This document shows, piece by piece, positions 35,409 through 44,947 of a DNA stretch of 64,000 bases. The notes beneath the pieces are model-generated. The model saw only the letters and a program-made list of their open reading frames with translations. It ran no database searches and had not been told where the DNA came from. This stretch comes from Dethiosulfatarculus sandiegensis (lineage in GTDB: Bacteria; Desulfobacterota; Desulfarculia; Desulfarculales; Desulfarculaceae): assembly GCF_000931935.2 (NCBI RefSeq), contig NZ_AZAC01000008.1, forward strand, positions 124,001-188,000, in the 5' to 3' direction. The position numbers and the translations under genes were made by a program. Numbering within the stretch: position 1 is the stretch's first letter; each line of letters starts with the position of its first letter.

Positions 35409-35488
35409 TGACTCTCCTTACGGTCTAGTCGTCTCCACGCGCTCCCGAGATGAAGCCGCAGAGAAAGGAGTTATAGGTTGAAGCGGAA

Positions 35489-35517
35489 TAAATACCACTC
35501 TGAAGGGTATTTGTCAA
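35489..35517 (-). promoter_or_regulatory. Sigma-70 promoter of the rpsF operon
   Basis: On the minus strand: TTGACA, exactly 17 bases, TATTTA. It lies about 80 bases upstream of the rpsF ATG, leaving an untranslated leader that could carry the S6:S18 autoregulatory structure; that structure was not resolved by eye. Confidence 0.8.
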
Positions 35518-35826
35518 GAATCCGCCTTGGGGGCGCACCAGGCTTTTCCTGGAAAAATCAATATTTGCCCTTGGATTGGTTTATATACCAGATTTCCCTG
35601 GGCCGGGCAGGGAGGTTTTGCATGCCCTGGTGTATTTAAAGCTCCTTTTGGTTAATTAGCTATGATCAGGAAGTATTTTCTTTGACTTCAGCCCCGGAAA
35701 TGAGTTAGGCAAGGCAGGAGCAGGGCGATGCGCCGGGGCTTTATCAAGATCCGTCCCGCTTTTTTGCCCAAATTGGCTTGCATGATGATTTGAATTTAAT
35801 CCTGAACAAAATGCATAAGGTGCTTC
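35518..35826. other. Divergent intergenic region
   Basis: About 310 bases between the rpsF promoter and the hydrolase gene. No gene or convincing plus-strand promoter was found. Confidence 0.45.
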
Positions 35827-37107
35827 ATGCCGTTATCTGTGAAAGCCTCTTTTACTATCCTGGTCATTGGAATGTTTTTACTTTGCCCTTTTGGGGGAAC
35901 TCCGTTTTTACAGGCCGCGGAAAAAAGCGGGGAGTTTGATGCCCACGCATCGAGTTACCGCTATTTTTTCCAAGACGAGGATATGGATTTTCACTTTGGC
36001 AATCTGGTCTTGGGAGCTTCGGTAAACCGGGGGTGCAGTGTGGGGGAGGCCTTTTACGCAGCCTCCAAAATAAAAGACGGTGACGCCAAGACCTGGCATA
36101 AGGCCTGGTTCGACCTGGCCGAACTTGTCCAGGCCCGGGGAGAAAGGGCGCTTGCCAAGGGACACGATATAAGCGCCCGTTCGCAATTTTTGCGGGCAGC
36201 CTATTATTACCGCATATCCTCCCTGGCCATGAACCCTATGGATTCCAGGTTTTTGGAAAGGGGGCAAAAATGCCGCCGCTTGATGAAAAAACTGGGACCG
36301 CTTTTCGATCCCCCCCTGGAGTATATTGAAATACCTTTTGAAGACACGGTGATCCCCGGTTATTTCCGCGCAGCAAATCATGACGGATCTTCAGCTAAAA
36401 CCCTGATCATGATCGGCGGCGGGGAAACCTATATTGAGGATCTTTATTTTTACCTGGCCCGGCAGGCCTATGAACGGGGGTGCAACTTTTTGACCGTGGA
36501 CCTTCCCGGCCAGGGGCTTATGCCGGTTGAGGGTAAGGTTTTTCGTACAGACACCTATATCCCAATGAAATCCGTGGTGGATTATGCCTTAAGCCGCCCA
36601 GAGACGGACCCGGACGGGATCGCTGCCTATGGCATAAGCGGCGGGGGATTGTTTGTGCCCCAGGCGGCCATGCATGACAAGCGCATCAAGGCCATAGCCA
36701 TGAATTCGGCTGTGACAGACGCCTATACCCTTTTTAAGACCATGCCCGCTGTAACTGCCGATGAAAAGGAGATGAATTCCTGGACTTCTTTTCATAGGGG
36801 AATCGTAGAGGCCATTTGCCTGCGTTATGGCGTGGAAAAGCCCGCAGACCTGGCCAAGGCCAACCAGGGCAACACCTTTGACCCTGAAAAGATAGACGCA
36901 CCCGCCCTGATCATAGTGGGACAGGGGGAATACCAGAGCAAGGCAGTCCAGGAACAGCAAAAATACGCTTTGGATAATTTCCCCAACCCCAAAAAGAAAA
37001 TGGTTGTCACCCCCACTGCCGAAGGGGCCACAAACCATTGCGTAATGGAAAACCGTGACCTGGTGGGACAGGTGCTCTTTGATTGGCTGGATGAAGTCTT
37101 GGAATAG
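35827..37107 (+). CDS. Exported alpha/beta hydrolase (FrsA/DUF1100-like)
   Basis: 426 residues with a signal peptide (1-30, ending FLQA). The N-terminal helical part (35-150) is typical of the two-domain hydrolases related to 2,6-dihydroxypseudooxynicotine hydrolase and FrsA. The catalytic part shows the oxyanion region MIGGGETYIED, the nucleophile elbow YGISGGGL (Ser), an Asp candidate in IIVGQGEY and the His in EGATNHCVMENR. Substrate unknown. It probably acts outside the cytoplasm. Stand-alone plus-strand gene. Confidence 0.83.
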   Translation: MPLSVKASFTILVIGMFLLCPFGGTPFLQAAEKSGEFDAHASSYRYFFQDEDMDFHFGNLVLGASVNRGCSVGEAFYAASKIKDGDAKTWHKAWFDLAELVQARGERALAKGHDISARSQFLRAAYYYRISSLAMNPMDSRFLERGQKCRRLMKKLGPLFDPPLEYIEIPFEDTVIPGYFRAANHDGSSAKTLIMIGGGETYIEDLYFYLARQAYERGCNFLTVDLPGQGLMPVEGKVFRTDTYIPMKSVVDYALSRPETDPDGIAAYGISGGGLFVPQAAMHDKRIKAIAMNSAVTDAYTLFKTMPAVTADEKEMNSWTSFHRGIVEAICLRYGVEKPADLAKANQGNTFDPEKIDAPALIIVGQGEYQSKAVQEQQKYALDNFPNPKKKMVVTPTAEGATNHCVMENRDLVGQVLFDWLDEVLE

Positions 37108-37180
37108 GGCATGCGCCGGGTGGTCCGGAAGATTTTGAGCCCGGGATCGTGCAAGTGAAAATCTCTTCCGGACATACCTT

Positions 37181-37585
37181 TCACCGCAGCGGCAGCGGGG
37201 CCAGGGCCTTGAGCATCTTCCTGTCTGCCGGGCAAAGGTTAAGGGCTTTTATTTCATCCGGACCGAACCAGGCGATCTGCAAGTGCTCCCTGGCCCGGGG
37301 AGGAATATGCCCCGGCAGGCAGTGGAAACAATGCAGGTTAATGGTGCGGTTTTTTTGGGCGTGGCTTATCCGCCCCAGGTAGGCCTTTATCCGGGCCTTT
37401 AAACCCAGCTCCTCGTTCAGTTCCCGCAAAAGGCAGTCACTCAGCTCCTCATCGGGCTCCAGTTTGCCGCCGGGCATCTCCCACAGGCGGTTTTCCGGCC
37501 TTTGAGCCAGGAGAATCCGGCCCTTTTGCGTGATCCAGGCGCAGGTCACCTCAAGTTCAATATGGGAATCTGTTTTGTCGGGCAA
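37181..37585 (-). CDS. mutT: 8-oxo-dGTP diphosphatase (MutT-like Nudix)
   Basis: 134 residues. CAWITQKGRILLAQRPENRLWEMPGG at the start of the domain (shown here only as its two halves CAWITQKGRILL and QRPENRLWEMPGG) is the MutT signature; the Nudix box continues through LLRELNEELGL. Cleans oxidised dGTP from the nucleotide pool. TTG start. It follows the TPR gene by six bases on the minus strand, so they are co-transcribed. Confidence 0.88.
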   Translation of the reverse strand: MPDKTDSHIELEVTCAWITQKGRILLAQRPENRLWEMPGGKLEPDEELSDCLLRELNEELGLKARIKAYLGRISHAQKNRTINLHCFHCLPGHIPPRAREHLQIAWFGPDEIKALNLCPADRKMLKALAPLPLR

Positions 37586-37591
37586 GGTGGT

Positions 37592-39394
37592 TTACCTGGT
37601 CTTCTTATGGTTTTTTTGGGCCATGAGCCTGGTCTTGATCTGCAGATACCGTTCCTGGGCTCCCTGGTAATCAGGGTCCTTGTCCAAGATGTGGCCCAGC
37701 ACATCAAGGGCCTCTGAGTCCTGGTCTTGAGCTTCATACAGGTTGGCCAGGTCCCAGGCCAGGTCCAACTCCTTGGGCAGGGCCTTGAACGCCTTGGCGA
37801 GCACCTTTATGGCAGTCTTGGAATCTTTGAGATCCAGGGCCAGGGAGGCGCGCAGCTTGTAGAGGTTTTTGGTCTTGGGGCTGGCCTTCAGGGCCAGGTC
37901 CAGGATATTCGCCAGCTTTTCCGGACGGTGCTCCAGAAGAGGATCATGCACCTGGTTGACCAGCTTTATGGGGTCCACCTTTTGTTTGAGCATCTGGTCG
38001 GCCAGCTTGGACGCCCGGTCCCAGCGCTTGAGCTGTAAAAGGGTCTCCAAAAGCAAAAAGCCTATTTCCCCGTCCTTGGGTTTTAAGCGGCTGGCTGCCT
38101 CCAGGCTGACCAATGCCTGCTGATAGTCGCCCATCTCCATGGTCAAAACGGCTAGGTTGTAGTGTAGATCCGGATCGTCTTTTTTTACCTGTGTAAGTCT
38201 TTCATAAACCGAAGCCAAGGCTTCCCTGTCTTCCTGCTCCTGATAAAGTCCGGCCAGGCGAAGCATAATCCCCACATCTTGGGGAGTCAGCTCCAAGGCC
38301 TTTTCCAGGGCCAGGGCGGCCTGGGTTTTGTCCCCTTTTTGCAACAGGGCTTCAGCCAGTTCCAGGTGCAGGGATTTGTCCTTGGGGTTCAGGTCCGAGG
38401 CCTTTTTAAGGGCGTCCAAAAGGCCTGCTTTATCACCTTCCTTGGCTTTCATCCTGGCCAGGCGACGCCAAAGGTCAGGATCGTCCGGGTTCAGTTTGGC
38501 TGCCTCCTGCCAGGCGGAAAGGGCTTCTTTTTCCCTGCCCGCCCTTTGCAGGGCCTCGGCCAGCCTGCGGTAGGACTTTGCCCTTTCCCTGCCTTTTTTA
38601 TCTTTTAGAAGCTGCGGCATCAGGGCCGCAGCCTCTTGCCAGCGCCCCAGTTTTTCATAAAGGGTTGTCAGCCTGTCGATGATCTCCGGAGAACCCTGGC
38701 CCGCATTCATGAGCCTGGTAAGGGTGTCGGCTTCTTTCACGTCCCGGCCCATGTCATGGTAGAGACCGGCCAGGCGCAGCAACAGTTCGCGATCGTCATT
38801 GGCCCTGGTCAGGGGTTCCAGGATCTCGGCGGCTTCTTTGAATTGTTTGGCCTCCAGCAAAAGATCCAGCAGGCGCATCATCAAAAGCCGGTTATCCGGG
38901 GTGAGCCCGGCGGCCTTTTTGGTATAGCGGATTTTGTCGGCCAGGCTGGTGGTGTTTTCCGCCCTGCGCAGCCAGTCAATCGGCAAAAGCCTGGGAACCA
39001 GTCTCACCTGGCCCAGGGATTGACCGTCCTTGAAAACTTTTAAAGTGATGGATTCAAGATCAAAGATCTTGTCCCCATAGATTTCAGCCAGAGTGTGGTA
39101 TTGGTTCAGGTCAATCATGGGCCGGTCGGCCAAGTGGTAGGAAAGCCCCAAATTCAGCCAGGAATCACTCGCCGCTTTAATCACCATAAAGGGCGCGTCC
39201 GGGTGCAGGGCCAGAACTCCGCCCGCCTTGATGCTGACGGGTCTGCCGCCGATTGACAGCTCCACCCATTTCAGTCTGGGGGCGTCTTGGGCCGCCAGCA
39301 TGAGCGATGCATCCCGGCCTTGGGCCGCGCCGCAAAGGCCGGTCAGAGCCAGGCAAAAGATCACTGCGCACAACAAAAACAGGCGGTGCCTCAA
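37592..39394 (-). CDS. Exported TPR-repeat protein
   Basis: 600 residues. The signal peptide (RHRLFLLCAVIFCLALTG) is followed by a beta-rich N-terminal domain (to about residue 135) and then at least ten TPR units up to the end, with consensus positions visible in DPDLWRRLARMKAKEGD and DKSLHLELAEALLQKGD. TPR arrays bind partner proteins, so a scaffold in the envelope is likely. TTG at 39394 is chosen because the signal peptide starts there and GGAG lies 11 bases upstream; an ATG at 39454 would add 20 residues before it. No specific family recognised. Confidence 0.78.
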   Translation of the reverse strand: MRHRLFLLCAVIFCLALTGLCGAAQGRDASLMLAAQDAPRLKWVELSIGGRPVSIKAGGVLALHPDAPFMVIKAASDSWLNLGLSYHLADRPMIDLNQYHTLAEIYGDKIFDLESITLKVFKDGQSLGQVRLVPRLLPIDWLRRAENTTSLADKIRYTKKAAGLTPDNRLLMMRLLDLLLEAKQFKEAAEILEPLTRANDDRELLLRLAGLYHDMGRDVKEADTLTRLMNAGQGSPEIIDRLTTLYEKLGRWQEAAALMPQLLKDKKGRERAKSYRRLAEALQRAGREKEALSAWQEAAKLNPDDPDLWRRLARMKAKEGDKAGLLDALKKASDLNPKDKSLHLELAEALLQKGDKTQAALALEKALELTPQDVGIMLRLAGLYQEQEDREALASVYERLTQVKKDDPDLHYNLAVLTMEMGDYQQALVSLEAASRLKPKDGEIGFLLLETLLQLKRWDRASKLADQMLKQKVDPIKLVNQVHDPLLEHRPEKLANILDLALKASPKTKNLYKLRASLALDLKDSKTAIKVLAKAFKALPKELDLAWDLANLYEAQDQDSEALDVLGHILDKDPDYQGAQERYLQIKTRLMAQKNHKKTR

Positions 39395-39640
39395 CTTGCT
39401 ATGATCTCCGCTAAAGGGGTTGAATACCAAAGACCATGCGGCGCCTGAGTGCATAATAACGGCTCAGGTGAAAAACAGCGGCCATGGTCCGGCTTTATCA
39501 TGCTTGGCCCAGGTCGGGGGAAAGCATCCTTTTGAAAACCTTACCCCAAACAATATGACAATACCCAAGCAAGGGCCCGAAGTCAAAGCCGTACCCGGCA
39601 AATAAACCGGGTCCGGCCGGAATTTATCGGAATGACATGA

Positions 39641-41002
39641 TTACAGGCAAATAAAAGGCCGTTGGGAAAGTATCTTGCCGCCGAGCATATACTGGCCCTG
39701 ATGCTCCAGCAGGGTTTGGGTTTTTATTTTCACCAAATCTCCGGGCCGGGCCGGTTCATCGAGCTTCACCAGGCAATAGTTGTCTGTGCGGGCCTTGTTG
39801 TCCGCTTCAACCACAGCCTCAAATTCTCTGTTTTCCTGAGTTTGTAAAAAGGACTTGAACTTTTCTTTACCCAGTTCGCGTAAAATAGCGGCCCGTTGCT
39901 TGACTTCCGGTCCCCGGGTCCTGTTTTTCATGGCGCTTGCCCTGGTGCCCTGCCTGGGAGAATAGGGGAACACGTGGAAATATGATAAAGGCAGACCGGC
40001 CAAAAGGTCATGGGTGCGTTTGAATGATTCCTCGTCCTCATGGGGGAGCCCCACCAACACATCCGCCCCCAGGCAGATGTCAGGGCTTTTTTCATGCAAC
40101 TCAAGAACCGTACGGGCAAATTCAGCGGTTTTATAGGGCCTGCCCATTTTTTTGAGGACCAGGTCACAGCCTGATTGCAGGGGGATGTGCAGATGCCTGC
40201 ATAACTTGGCGTGGCTGGTGGTCAAATCAACCAGGCGATCCGATATCTCGTTCACCTCCAGGGAGGAGATGCGCAGCCTGGTATAGGCATTTTGCCCCAA
40301 AAGGGCCTCCACCAGTTCGGTGAGGCTGGATTTGGGTTCAAGGTCCAGGCCATAGCGCCCCAGGTGCACGCCGGTCAGGACAACTTCTGCGGTGCGAGCC
40401 TGGTCAAGCTTTCTGAAAGCGGCTAGAGCCTGGTCCAGGGGAAGGCTCCTTGGCCTGCCTCTGGTGTAGGGCACAATGCAATAGGCGCAAAAGGCATTGC
40501 ATCCGTCCTGAACCTTTAACAAAGCGCGGCTGCGGCCGTTGCCGGGCTCTCTCACCCCGGGGCAAAACAGCCCCTGGTCCGGGGCATCCGGGGCCTGGGA
40601 CTGGTCGGGCCAGGGTTTTTCCCCGGCAGCCATCAAGGGCAGCTCCACCAGACGGCTTCGCCCCAGGATTATCGCATTTTCTTTGGTATAGGCCCGGGGT
40701 TCGGCCTGCACATCACAGCCCGTGGCCAGAATAACCGCCTTGGGGCAGGCCTTGGCCAGACGCCTGGTCATTTGCCTGGATTGCCTGGCCGCCCCTGCGG
40801 TCACCGAGCAGGTCATCAGGATGGCCAGGTCGGCCTGGGCCGGGTCCTCTGCCCTGGCCCATCCCTTTTTCTCCAGTTCGGAGGCGAGATATGCCAGCTC
40901 AGCCTGGTTTACTTTGCAGCCCAGGCTGGCGAGGTGAAAGAGCCTCCCGGCCCGGGCCTGATCAAAGGATTTAGAATCGTTCACGGACTTTTTTGAATGC
41001 AT
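39641..41002 (-). CDS. mtaB: tRNA t6A37 methylthiotransferase MtaB
   Basis: Radical-SAM enzyme that makes ms2t6A in tRNA. N-terminal UPF0004 domain (LASLGCKVNQAE, CSVTAGAARQSR), radical-SAM cluster motif CNAFCAYCIVPYTRGR, and a C-terminal TRAM-like domain. 453 residues. The GCKVNQAE start and lack of MiaB-specific features favour MtaB over RimO or MiaB. Its 5' end overlaps the 3' end of the aminotransferase gene by 32 bases. Confidence 0.92.
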   Translation of the reverse strand: MHSKKSVNDSKSFDQARAGRLFHLASLGCKVNQAELAYLASELEKKGWARAEDPAQADLAILMTCSVTAGAARQSRQMTRRLAKACPKAVILATGCDVQAEPRAYTKENAIILGRSRLVELPLMAAGEKPWPDQSQAPDAPDQGLFCPGVREPGNGRSRALLKVQDGCNAFCAYCIVPYTRGRPRSLPLDQALAAFRKLDQARTAEVVLTGVHLGRYGLDLEPKSSLTELVEALLGQNAYTRLRISSLEVNEISDRLVDLTTSHAKLCRHLHIPLQSGCDLVLKKMGRPYKTAEFARTVLELHEKSPDICLGADVLVGLPHEDEESFKRTHDLLAGLPLSYFHVFPYSPRQGTRASAMKNRTRGPEVKQRAAILRELGKEKFKSFLQTQENREFEAVVEADNKARTDNYCLVKLDEPARPGDLVKIKTQTLLEHQGQYMLGGKILSQRPFICL

Positions 41003-42149
41003 TTAAAGATCGCTCAATCACAGCGTCTTCGCAGCAGAAGGCAATGCGGAAATGCCCGGGTCCCATGAATCCGGAACCAGGCACCAGTAAGAGGCATTCT
41101 TCCACTGCGGCTTTTACAAAGGCCACATCATCTGGGATGGGGCATTTGGGGAAGATGTAAAAAGCTCCCTTGGGTTTGACATATTCATAGCCCGCCTGGT
41201 CCAGCACATCGCAGAACAGGTCTCTTTTGCGGGCGTATTCGTTCATATCAGCCGAGTCATCCAAAAGTTCGGCCACCACTTTCTGCATAAGCGCGGGGGC
41301 ATTCACAAAGCCCAGGATCCGGTTGGCCAGGTTCATGGCCGCGATCATCTGGGTTTTGTCCTCGATCTTGGGATTAAGGGCGATATATCCTATGCGCTCG
41401 CCTGCCAGGCTCAAGTCCTTGGAAAAGGAGGTGAGCACAATGCTGTTCGCATAGGATTTGAATATACTGGGCACTTCGCAACCATCAAAGATGATTTTTT
41501 TGTAGGGCTCGTCACTGATCAGATATATGGGCCTGCCGAGCCTTTTTCCGGCCTGGGTGAGGATATCGGCCAGAGCTGCCAGCTCTTCGGCGGAGTAAAC
41601 CTGGCCCGTGGGGTTGTTGGGGGTGTTGATCATCACAGCCGCGGTCTTTTCGGTGATCGCCTCGGCCATGGCCTCCAGGTTCAGGCTGAAATCGTCGTTG
41701 GTGGCGACCCTTTTGATGCTTGCCCCATGGTTGTCCGCGTAGAAATCATATTCCACAAAATAAGGGGTGGGCACCACCACCTCTTCACCGGGGTTCGCCA
41801 GGGCCTTGAAGACCACATTGGCCGCTCCGGCCGCGCCCACGGTCATCAAGATATCGTCCGGTGTAAAACCAAGCCCATCCCTTTGGTTGAGATAGTCGGC
41901 AACCTTTTGGCGCACCTGGGGATAGCCCGAGTTCGGCATATAGCCATGGGTGCCCGGTCCCCGCTGGGCCGTGGTCTGGGCAAGCACTTGATAAAAAGAT
42001 TCCGGCGGCTCCAACATGGGGTTGCCCAGGGAAAAGTCATAGACGTTTTCCGCGCCTTTTTCCGCCTTTAGCTTGGCCCCGGTCTCGAACATGGCCCTGA
42101 TCCAACTGGAACGCTCGATGAACTCCGCCATTTTGTTTGCGATAGGCAT
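40971..42149 (-). CDS. PLP-dependent aminotransferase, aspartate aminotransferase-like
   Basis: 392 residues, fold type I. NNPTGQVYSAEEL (cofactor/substrate Asn), SDEPYKKIIFDG and SFSKDLSLAGERIGY (the Lys holding PLP) are all seen. MAEFIERSSWIRAMFETG at the N terminus is typical of the subgroup annotated pyridoxal phosphate-dependent aminotransferase in Desulfobacterota and Clostridia. Substrate could be aspartate or other amino acids. ATG start with AGGAGA-type SD. Confidence 0.9.
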   Translation of the reverse strand: MPIANKMAEFIERSSWIRAMFETGAKLKAEKGAENVYDFSLGNPMLEPPESFYQVLAQTTAQRGPGTHGYMPNSGYPQVRQKVADYLNQRDGLGFTPDDILMTVGAAGAANVVFKALANPGEEVVVPTPYFVEYDFYADNHGASIKRVATNDDFSLNLEAMAEAITEKTAAVMINTPNNPTGQVYSAEELAALADILTQAGKRLGRPIYLISDEPYKKIIFDGCEVPSIFKSYANSIVLTSFSKDLSLAGERIGYIALNPKIEDKTQMIAAMNLANRILGFVNAPALMQKVVAELLDDSADMNEYARKRDLFCDVLDQAGYEYVKPKGAFYIFPKCPIPDDVAFVKAAVEECLLLVPGSGFMGPGHFRIAFCCEDAVIERSLNAFKKVRERF

Positions 42150-42476
42150 GAGTCGTTTCTCCTTTGGCTTTTTTGGTGCCTATTTAAAACCCATACAAAA
42201 AGAAGCCGCGAACTGCTGGGCTGTCCGCGGCTTTTGAAGCTTGTCTGAATTTTTCAGAGAAGTTCAGGGGGTGCGGGCAGACCCTTGGGGCAAATACCAA
42301 TAATAATAGCTGGTAAATCGCCTTGCACCCATGTTCGCAGACCTCCTCTTGAATAACGCACCATACCACCAGGCAGAGTAGGGGTCAAGGCCGGGCTTTG
42401 GCCACGGCCGGGCTGCCTCTAAGAAAATAATGCGCGCTGTTTATGCCATAAAAACCGGCAGGGTGCAAAAAAAGCC
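42150..42476. other. Intergenic region with a hairpin
   Basis: About 330 bases. A hairpin at 42203-42233 (AAGCCGCG / CGCGGCTT, 15-base loop) followed on the minus strand by a T-rich stretch may be a second terminator for the gene upstream. No gene seen. Confidence 0.5.
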
Positions 42477-42508
42477 GCCCGTCCGGTAAAGCCTTTTACC
42501 GGACGGGC
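42467..42508 (-). terminator. Terminator of the 96-residue gene
   Basis: Perfect 14-base stem (GCCCGTCCGGTAAA) with a four-base loop, then seven T a few bases on, read on the minus strand. Confidence 0.88.
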
Positions 42509-42526
42509 AAGCCTGGTGGGTTTAAT

Positions 42527-42817
42527 TCATTCGTGACGAATAGCGGGGCCCATCTCGGAAAAGGAAAAGTTATAAAAAACATTGTGCCCGTTATAGTCCA
42601 GCACGCGCAGGTCTTCCTCTTGTTTTACATCGTTCATGATGATTTTGTATTGCTGGCCATAGCGCTTGGCAACCATGTCTACTTCAAGTTCATGGGCCAC
42701 GAATTTCATGATTCCTTTGCGGGCCAGTTTTTCAACGAATTTGGGGTCGTCAAAGGAGTCGTAAGAAGTCAGCACCAAAATAGGCCCGGTTCCCGTAAAA
42801 ATGATGCCTGCCTTCAT
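42527..42817 (-). CDS. Conserved-looking hypothetical protein, 96 residues
   Basis: Soluble, acidic-neutral, without signal peptide or membrane helix. GIIFTGTGPILVLTSYD at the N terminus and VLDYNGHNVFYNFSF at the C terminus give it the look of a small beta-rich domain. The near-perfect SD (AAGGAGGTGAG) and the strong terminator suggest high expression. I do not recognise a named family and assign no function. Confidence 0.8.
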   Translation of the reverse strand: MKAGIIFTGTGPILVLTSYDSFDDPKFVEKLARKGIMKFVAHELEVDMVAKRYGQQYKIIMNDVKQEEDLRVLDYNGHNVFYNFSFSEMGPAIRHE

Positions 42818-42886
42818 TGCCTCACCTCCTTTTTTTGAGGAAAAGACGCGTCACTTCAGGCAAAAGGCTTAAATGACGCCATTACT

Positions 42887-42912
42887 GCCTGGGGAAATGC
42901 CAGGCCTTTTTT
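42887..42912 (+). terminator. Terminator-like hairpin without an obvious plus-strand gene
   Basis: GCCTGG / CCAGGC with a seven-base loop, then six T on the plus strand. No plus-strand gene ends here, so it may be an RNA element upstream of the 96-residue gene or chance. Confidence 0.35.
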
Positions 42913-43010
42913 GCTCCCCCCTTATTTCCAGAATGAGGCTTTAACAAGGACCGTGTCAATGGCAAGCAAGGGCGGGAGTTTCATTTAAGGCTTTGTGGGC
43001 GGGCAAATTT

Positions 43011-43045
43011 AAAAAAGCATGCCGCCCTTTGAGAGGGCGACATGC
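43011..43045 (-). terminator. Terminator of the exported 204-residue gene
   Basis: Twelve-base stem (GCATGTCGCCCT with one wobble) and six T, read on the minus strand, just past the stop codon. Confidence 0.9.
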
Positions 43046-43057
43046 TGCGAGCGTCTG

Positions 43058-43672
43058 CTATTTGTTCAGCTTGCGGATTTTGTCCAGGTCAATGGATTCC
43101 GCCAATTGTTTGGCAAAATCAGCGGCTCCCTCATATCTGTTGACCTTGACTTCAAGCAGAACCTTGTTGTCGATCATGGCCTGCAGCTCGGCTCTTTTGT
43201 CACTGCGGGATTTTAAAAGCGCTTTTTGGCCCTGCACCTTGATCAACTTGCCTTTACCGCTTCCCTGTAAGAACATGGGATTGTTGAACAACATGGAGAG
43301 CGATTGAATCATGGGCGAGTCTGTCATGATCTGGATTTCAGCCCGGCCCTTGCCGTTTTTCTGGGTGTAGGCCCTGGTGGCGGAGATGCCGCCGCCGAGC
43401 ATGGCCCGGCTGGCTGCCTCTGACTGGGGCTTTTCCGCCTTCCAACCGTCAGGCGCGTCTGGAAACACATCACCCAAGGCATCGGCCTTTTTTTGGCGCA
43501 TCTGGGCCAGGGCAAATTCAAGCTCATTAATGGCTTCCGTCACCTTGCCCTGTTCATAAAGCTCCATGCCGGCCTTGATCTGGTCGGTTATGTCGTCTGC
43601 AAATGCAGGAGTGGCGGCCAGCAGGCCAAACAACGCAAATACGAGGATCACTTGCCCAAAACATCTTTTCAT
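43058..43672 (-). CDS. Exported protein of unknown function
   Basis: 204 residues with a clean signal peptide (residues 1-24, ending TPAFA). The region after it contains a TPR-like helix (GMELYEQGKVTEAINELEFA), then ARAYTQKNGKGRAEIQI and a possible beta sheet ending in KVNRYEGAADFAKQLAESI. It should be periplasmic. ATG at 43672 has AAGGAGAAGG upstream; the longer reading to 43735 has no signal-peptide logic. No family recognised. Confidence 0.82.
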   Translation of the reverse strand: MKRCFGQVILVFALFGLLAATPAFADDITDQIKAGMELYEQGKVTEAINELEFALAQMRQKKADALGDVFPDAPDGWKAEKPQSEAASRAMLGGGISATRAYTQKNGKGRAEIQIMTDSPMIQSLSMLFNNPMFLQGSGKGKLIKVQGQKALLKSRSDKRAELQAMIDNKVLLEVKVNRYEGAADFAKQLAESIDLDKIRKLNK

Positions 43673-43737
43673 TAATACCTTCTCCTTGATGGGTTTGATT
43701 GTGATTCCAGCGACTCCCGACCGTGTCTTGGTCAATG

Positions 43738-43767
43738 AAACAAGCCTGTGCGGACACAGGCTTGTTT
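43738..43767 (-). terminator. Hairpin after the zinc-ribbon gene
   Basis: Perfect 13-base stem (AAACAAGCCTGTG) with loop CGGA, 14 bases past the small zinc-ribbon gene. There is no T-run beyond GTTT, so it is terminator-like. Confidence 0.6.
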
Positions 43768-43780
43768 CGGAAATGAATTT

Positions 43781-43927
43781 TTAGCTGTTGGGGCTGAATC
43801 CGGGCTCCAGTTTGTTGGGATGGCGACAATAGGGGCAATAGGCAATTCCCAAAAGACTGGACATAAAAGTGCGTTTACACTTTTGGCAGGTGATCTCGCG
43901 TTGGCGAGGCTGTTTAAGTTTCGTCAT
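43781..43927 (-). CDS. Small zinc-ribbon protein, 48 residues
   Basis: Reads MTKLKQPRQREITCQKCK at the start, then YCPYCRHPNK, and ends after 48 residues. Two CxxC knuckles 16 residues apart make a zinc ribbon. ATG with AAGG nine bases upstream and a hairpin just after the stop. Basic N terminus suggests nucleic acid binding; function unknown. Too short to be found by a length cut-off. Confidence 0.72.
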   Translation of the reverse strand: MTKLKQPRQREITCQKCKRTFMSSLLGIAYCPYCRHPNKLEPGFSPNS

Positions 43928-44206
43928 TTTTCTACCTTAAAAAGCGGAGTTAGCTTATCCGCCCTGGGGTCGTGACAGGCCCACTCAAAATTGTAGTTAA
44001 GAGATGATCTTATTGTCAAGGTAGTTGACCTCAAAAGGCCTTGCCTGGGGAGATATGCAAACTCCCGGCCTTTGCAAGGGGCCTCTGCCTGATCCTTTGC
44101 CCAAGCAGTATTGCTTACGGGTTAAAAAAAGTATAGATTCGTAGCAAGTGAGTGTCAATCTGGAGATGAGTGGAAATCTTATCTGTTAAAATCGTTGTGG
44201 GGGATT

Positions 44207-44908
44207 ATGTTTACCTCAGACGGGGGCATAACCGATGCCCGGGATATGGTTTTTACGCTGCTTGAGGCCCTTTACCTGGCCTATGGGGAGCAGGCCGCGG
44301 AAAGGACGGATTTGGCTTGTGCCCCAGGGTGTTTTGTGTGCTGCACAGATCAGGTGGCCCTGACAACTTTGGAGGCGCGCTATATGTTGGAAGGCGCGCT
44401 TTCGGTTCCTTTGCCTGGGCGTGCGGACCCGGCGGCCAGACCGGCAAACACAGTAAACGCACTGGCCAGGATGTGTCTGACGAAAAATGAGCCGCCGCCC
44501 GAGCCTGATCCTCCCAAACCCCGGGGAGTTTGCCCTTGGCTTGAAAACGGCCTTTGCTCGGTTTACCACTATCGTCCAATGGCATGTCGCACCATGGCCT
44601 CCAAAAGTAAGTGCCAAAAAGGCGGCCAGGCACTGGATGACCCCTGGTGGGTCACGGTTAATACAACCTTTTTTCAGTTGGTCGAACACCTTGATTTTAG
44701 AGGCAAGTTCGGGCTTATGGCCGATGTTTTCGGATTTGTGACCAAAGGCTCGCCAAGCTTTTTGCTTGATTGTGAAGATTTGCCCGGCATACCTGCCATG
44801 CCCGGGCATGAACAAAGGCTGCAAAATCTTTTGACCAGGGTCTTGGGTAGGCAGGTTTCCGGCAGGCCCCTGGGCTGGTGGATGAAAGAGAACCGCACAA
44901 CACTTTGA
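44207..44908 (+). CDS. YkgJ-family cysteine cluster protein
   Basis: Putative zinc- or iron-chelating protein. The Cys pattern of the family is clear: CAPGCFVCC at residues 34-42, then CPWLENGLCSVYHYRPMACR, with a later CQKGG. 233 residues. The ATG at 44207 is preferred to the TTG four codons upstream. Function in this family is not settled; links to Fe-S or flagellar biology are proposed for some members. Confidence 0.83.
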   Translation: MFTSDGGITDARDMVFTLLEALYLAYGEQAAERTDLACAPGCFVCCTDQVALTTLEARYMLEGALSVPLPGRADPAARPANTVNALARMCLTKNEPPPEPDPPKPRGVCPWLENGLCSVYHYRPMACRTMASKSKCQKGGQALDDPWWVTVNTTFFQLVEHLDFRGKFGLMADVFGFVTKGSPSFLLDCEDLPGIPAMPGHEQRLQNLLTRVLGRQVSGRPLGWWMKENRTTL

Positions 44909-44947
44909 TTGGATCAGGGTGGCGTGTTTAAAGTTTATTAAAATGGT

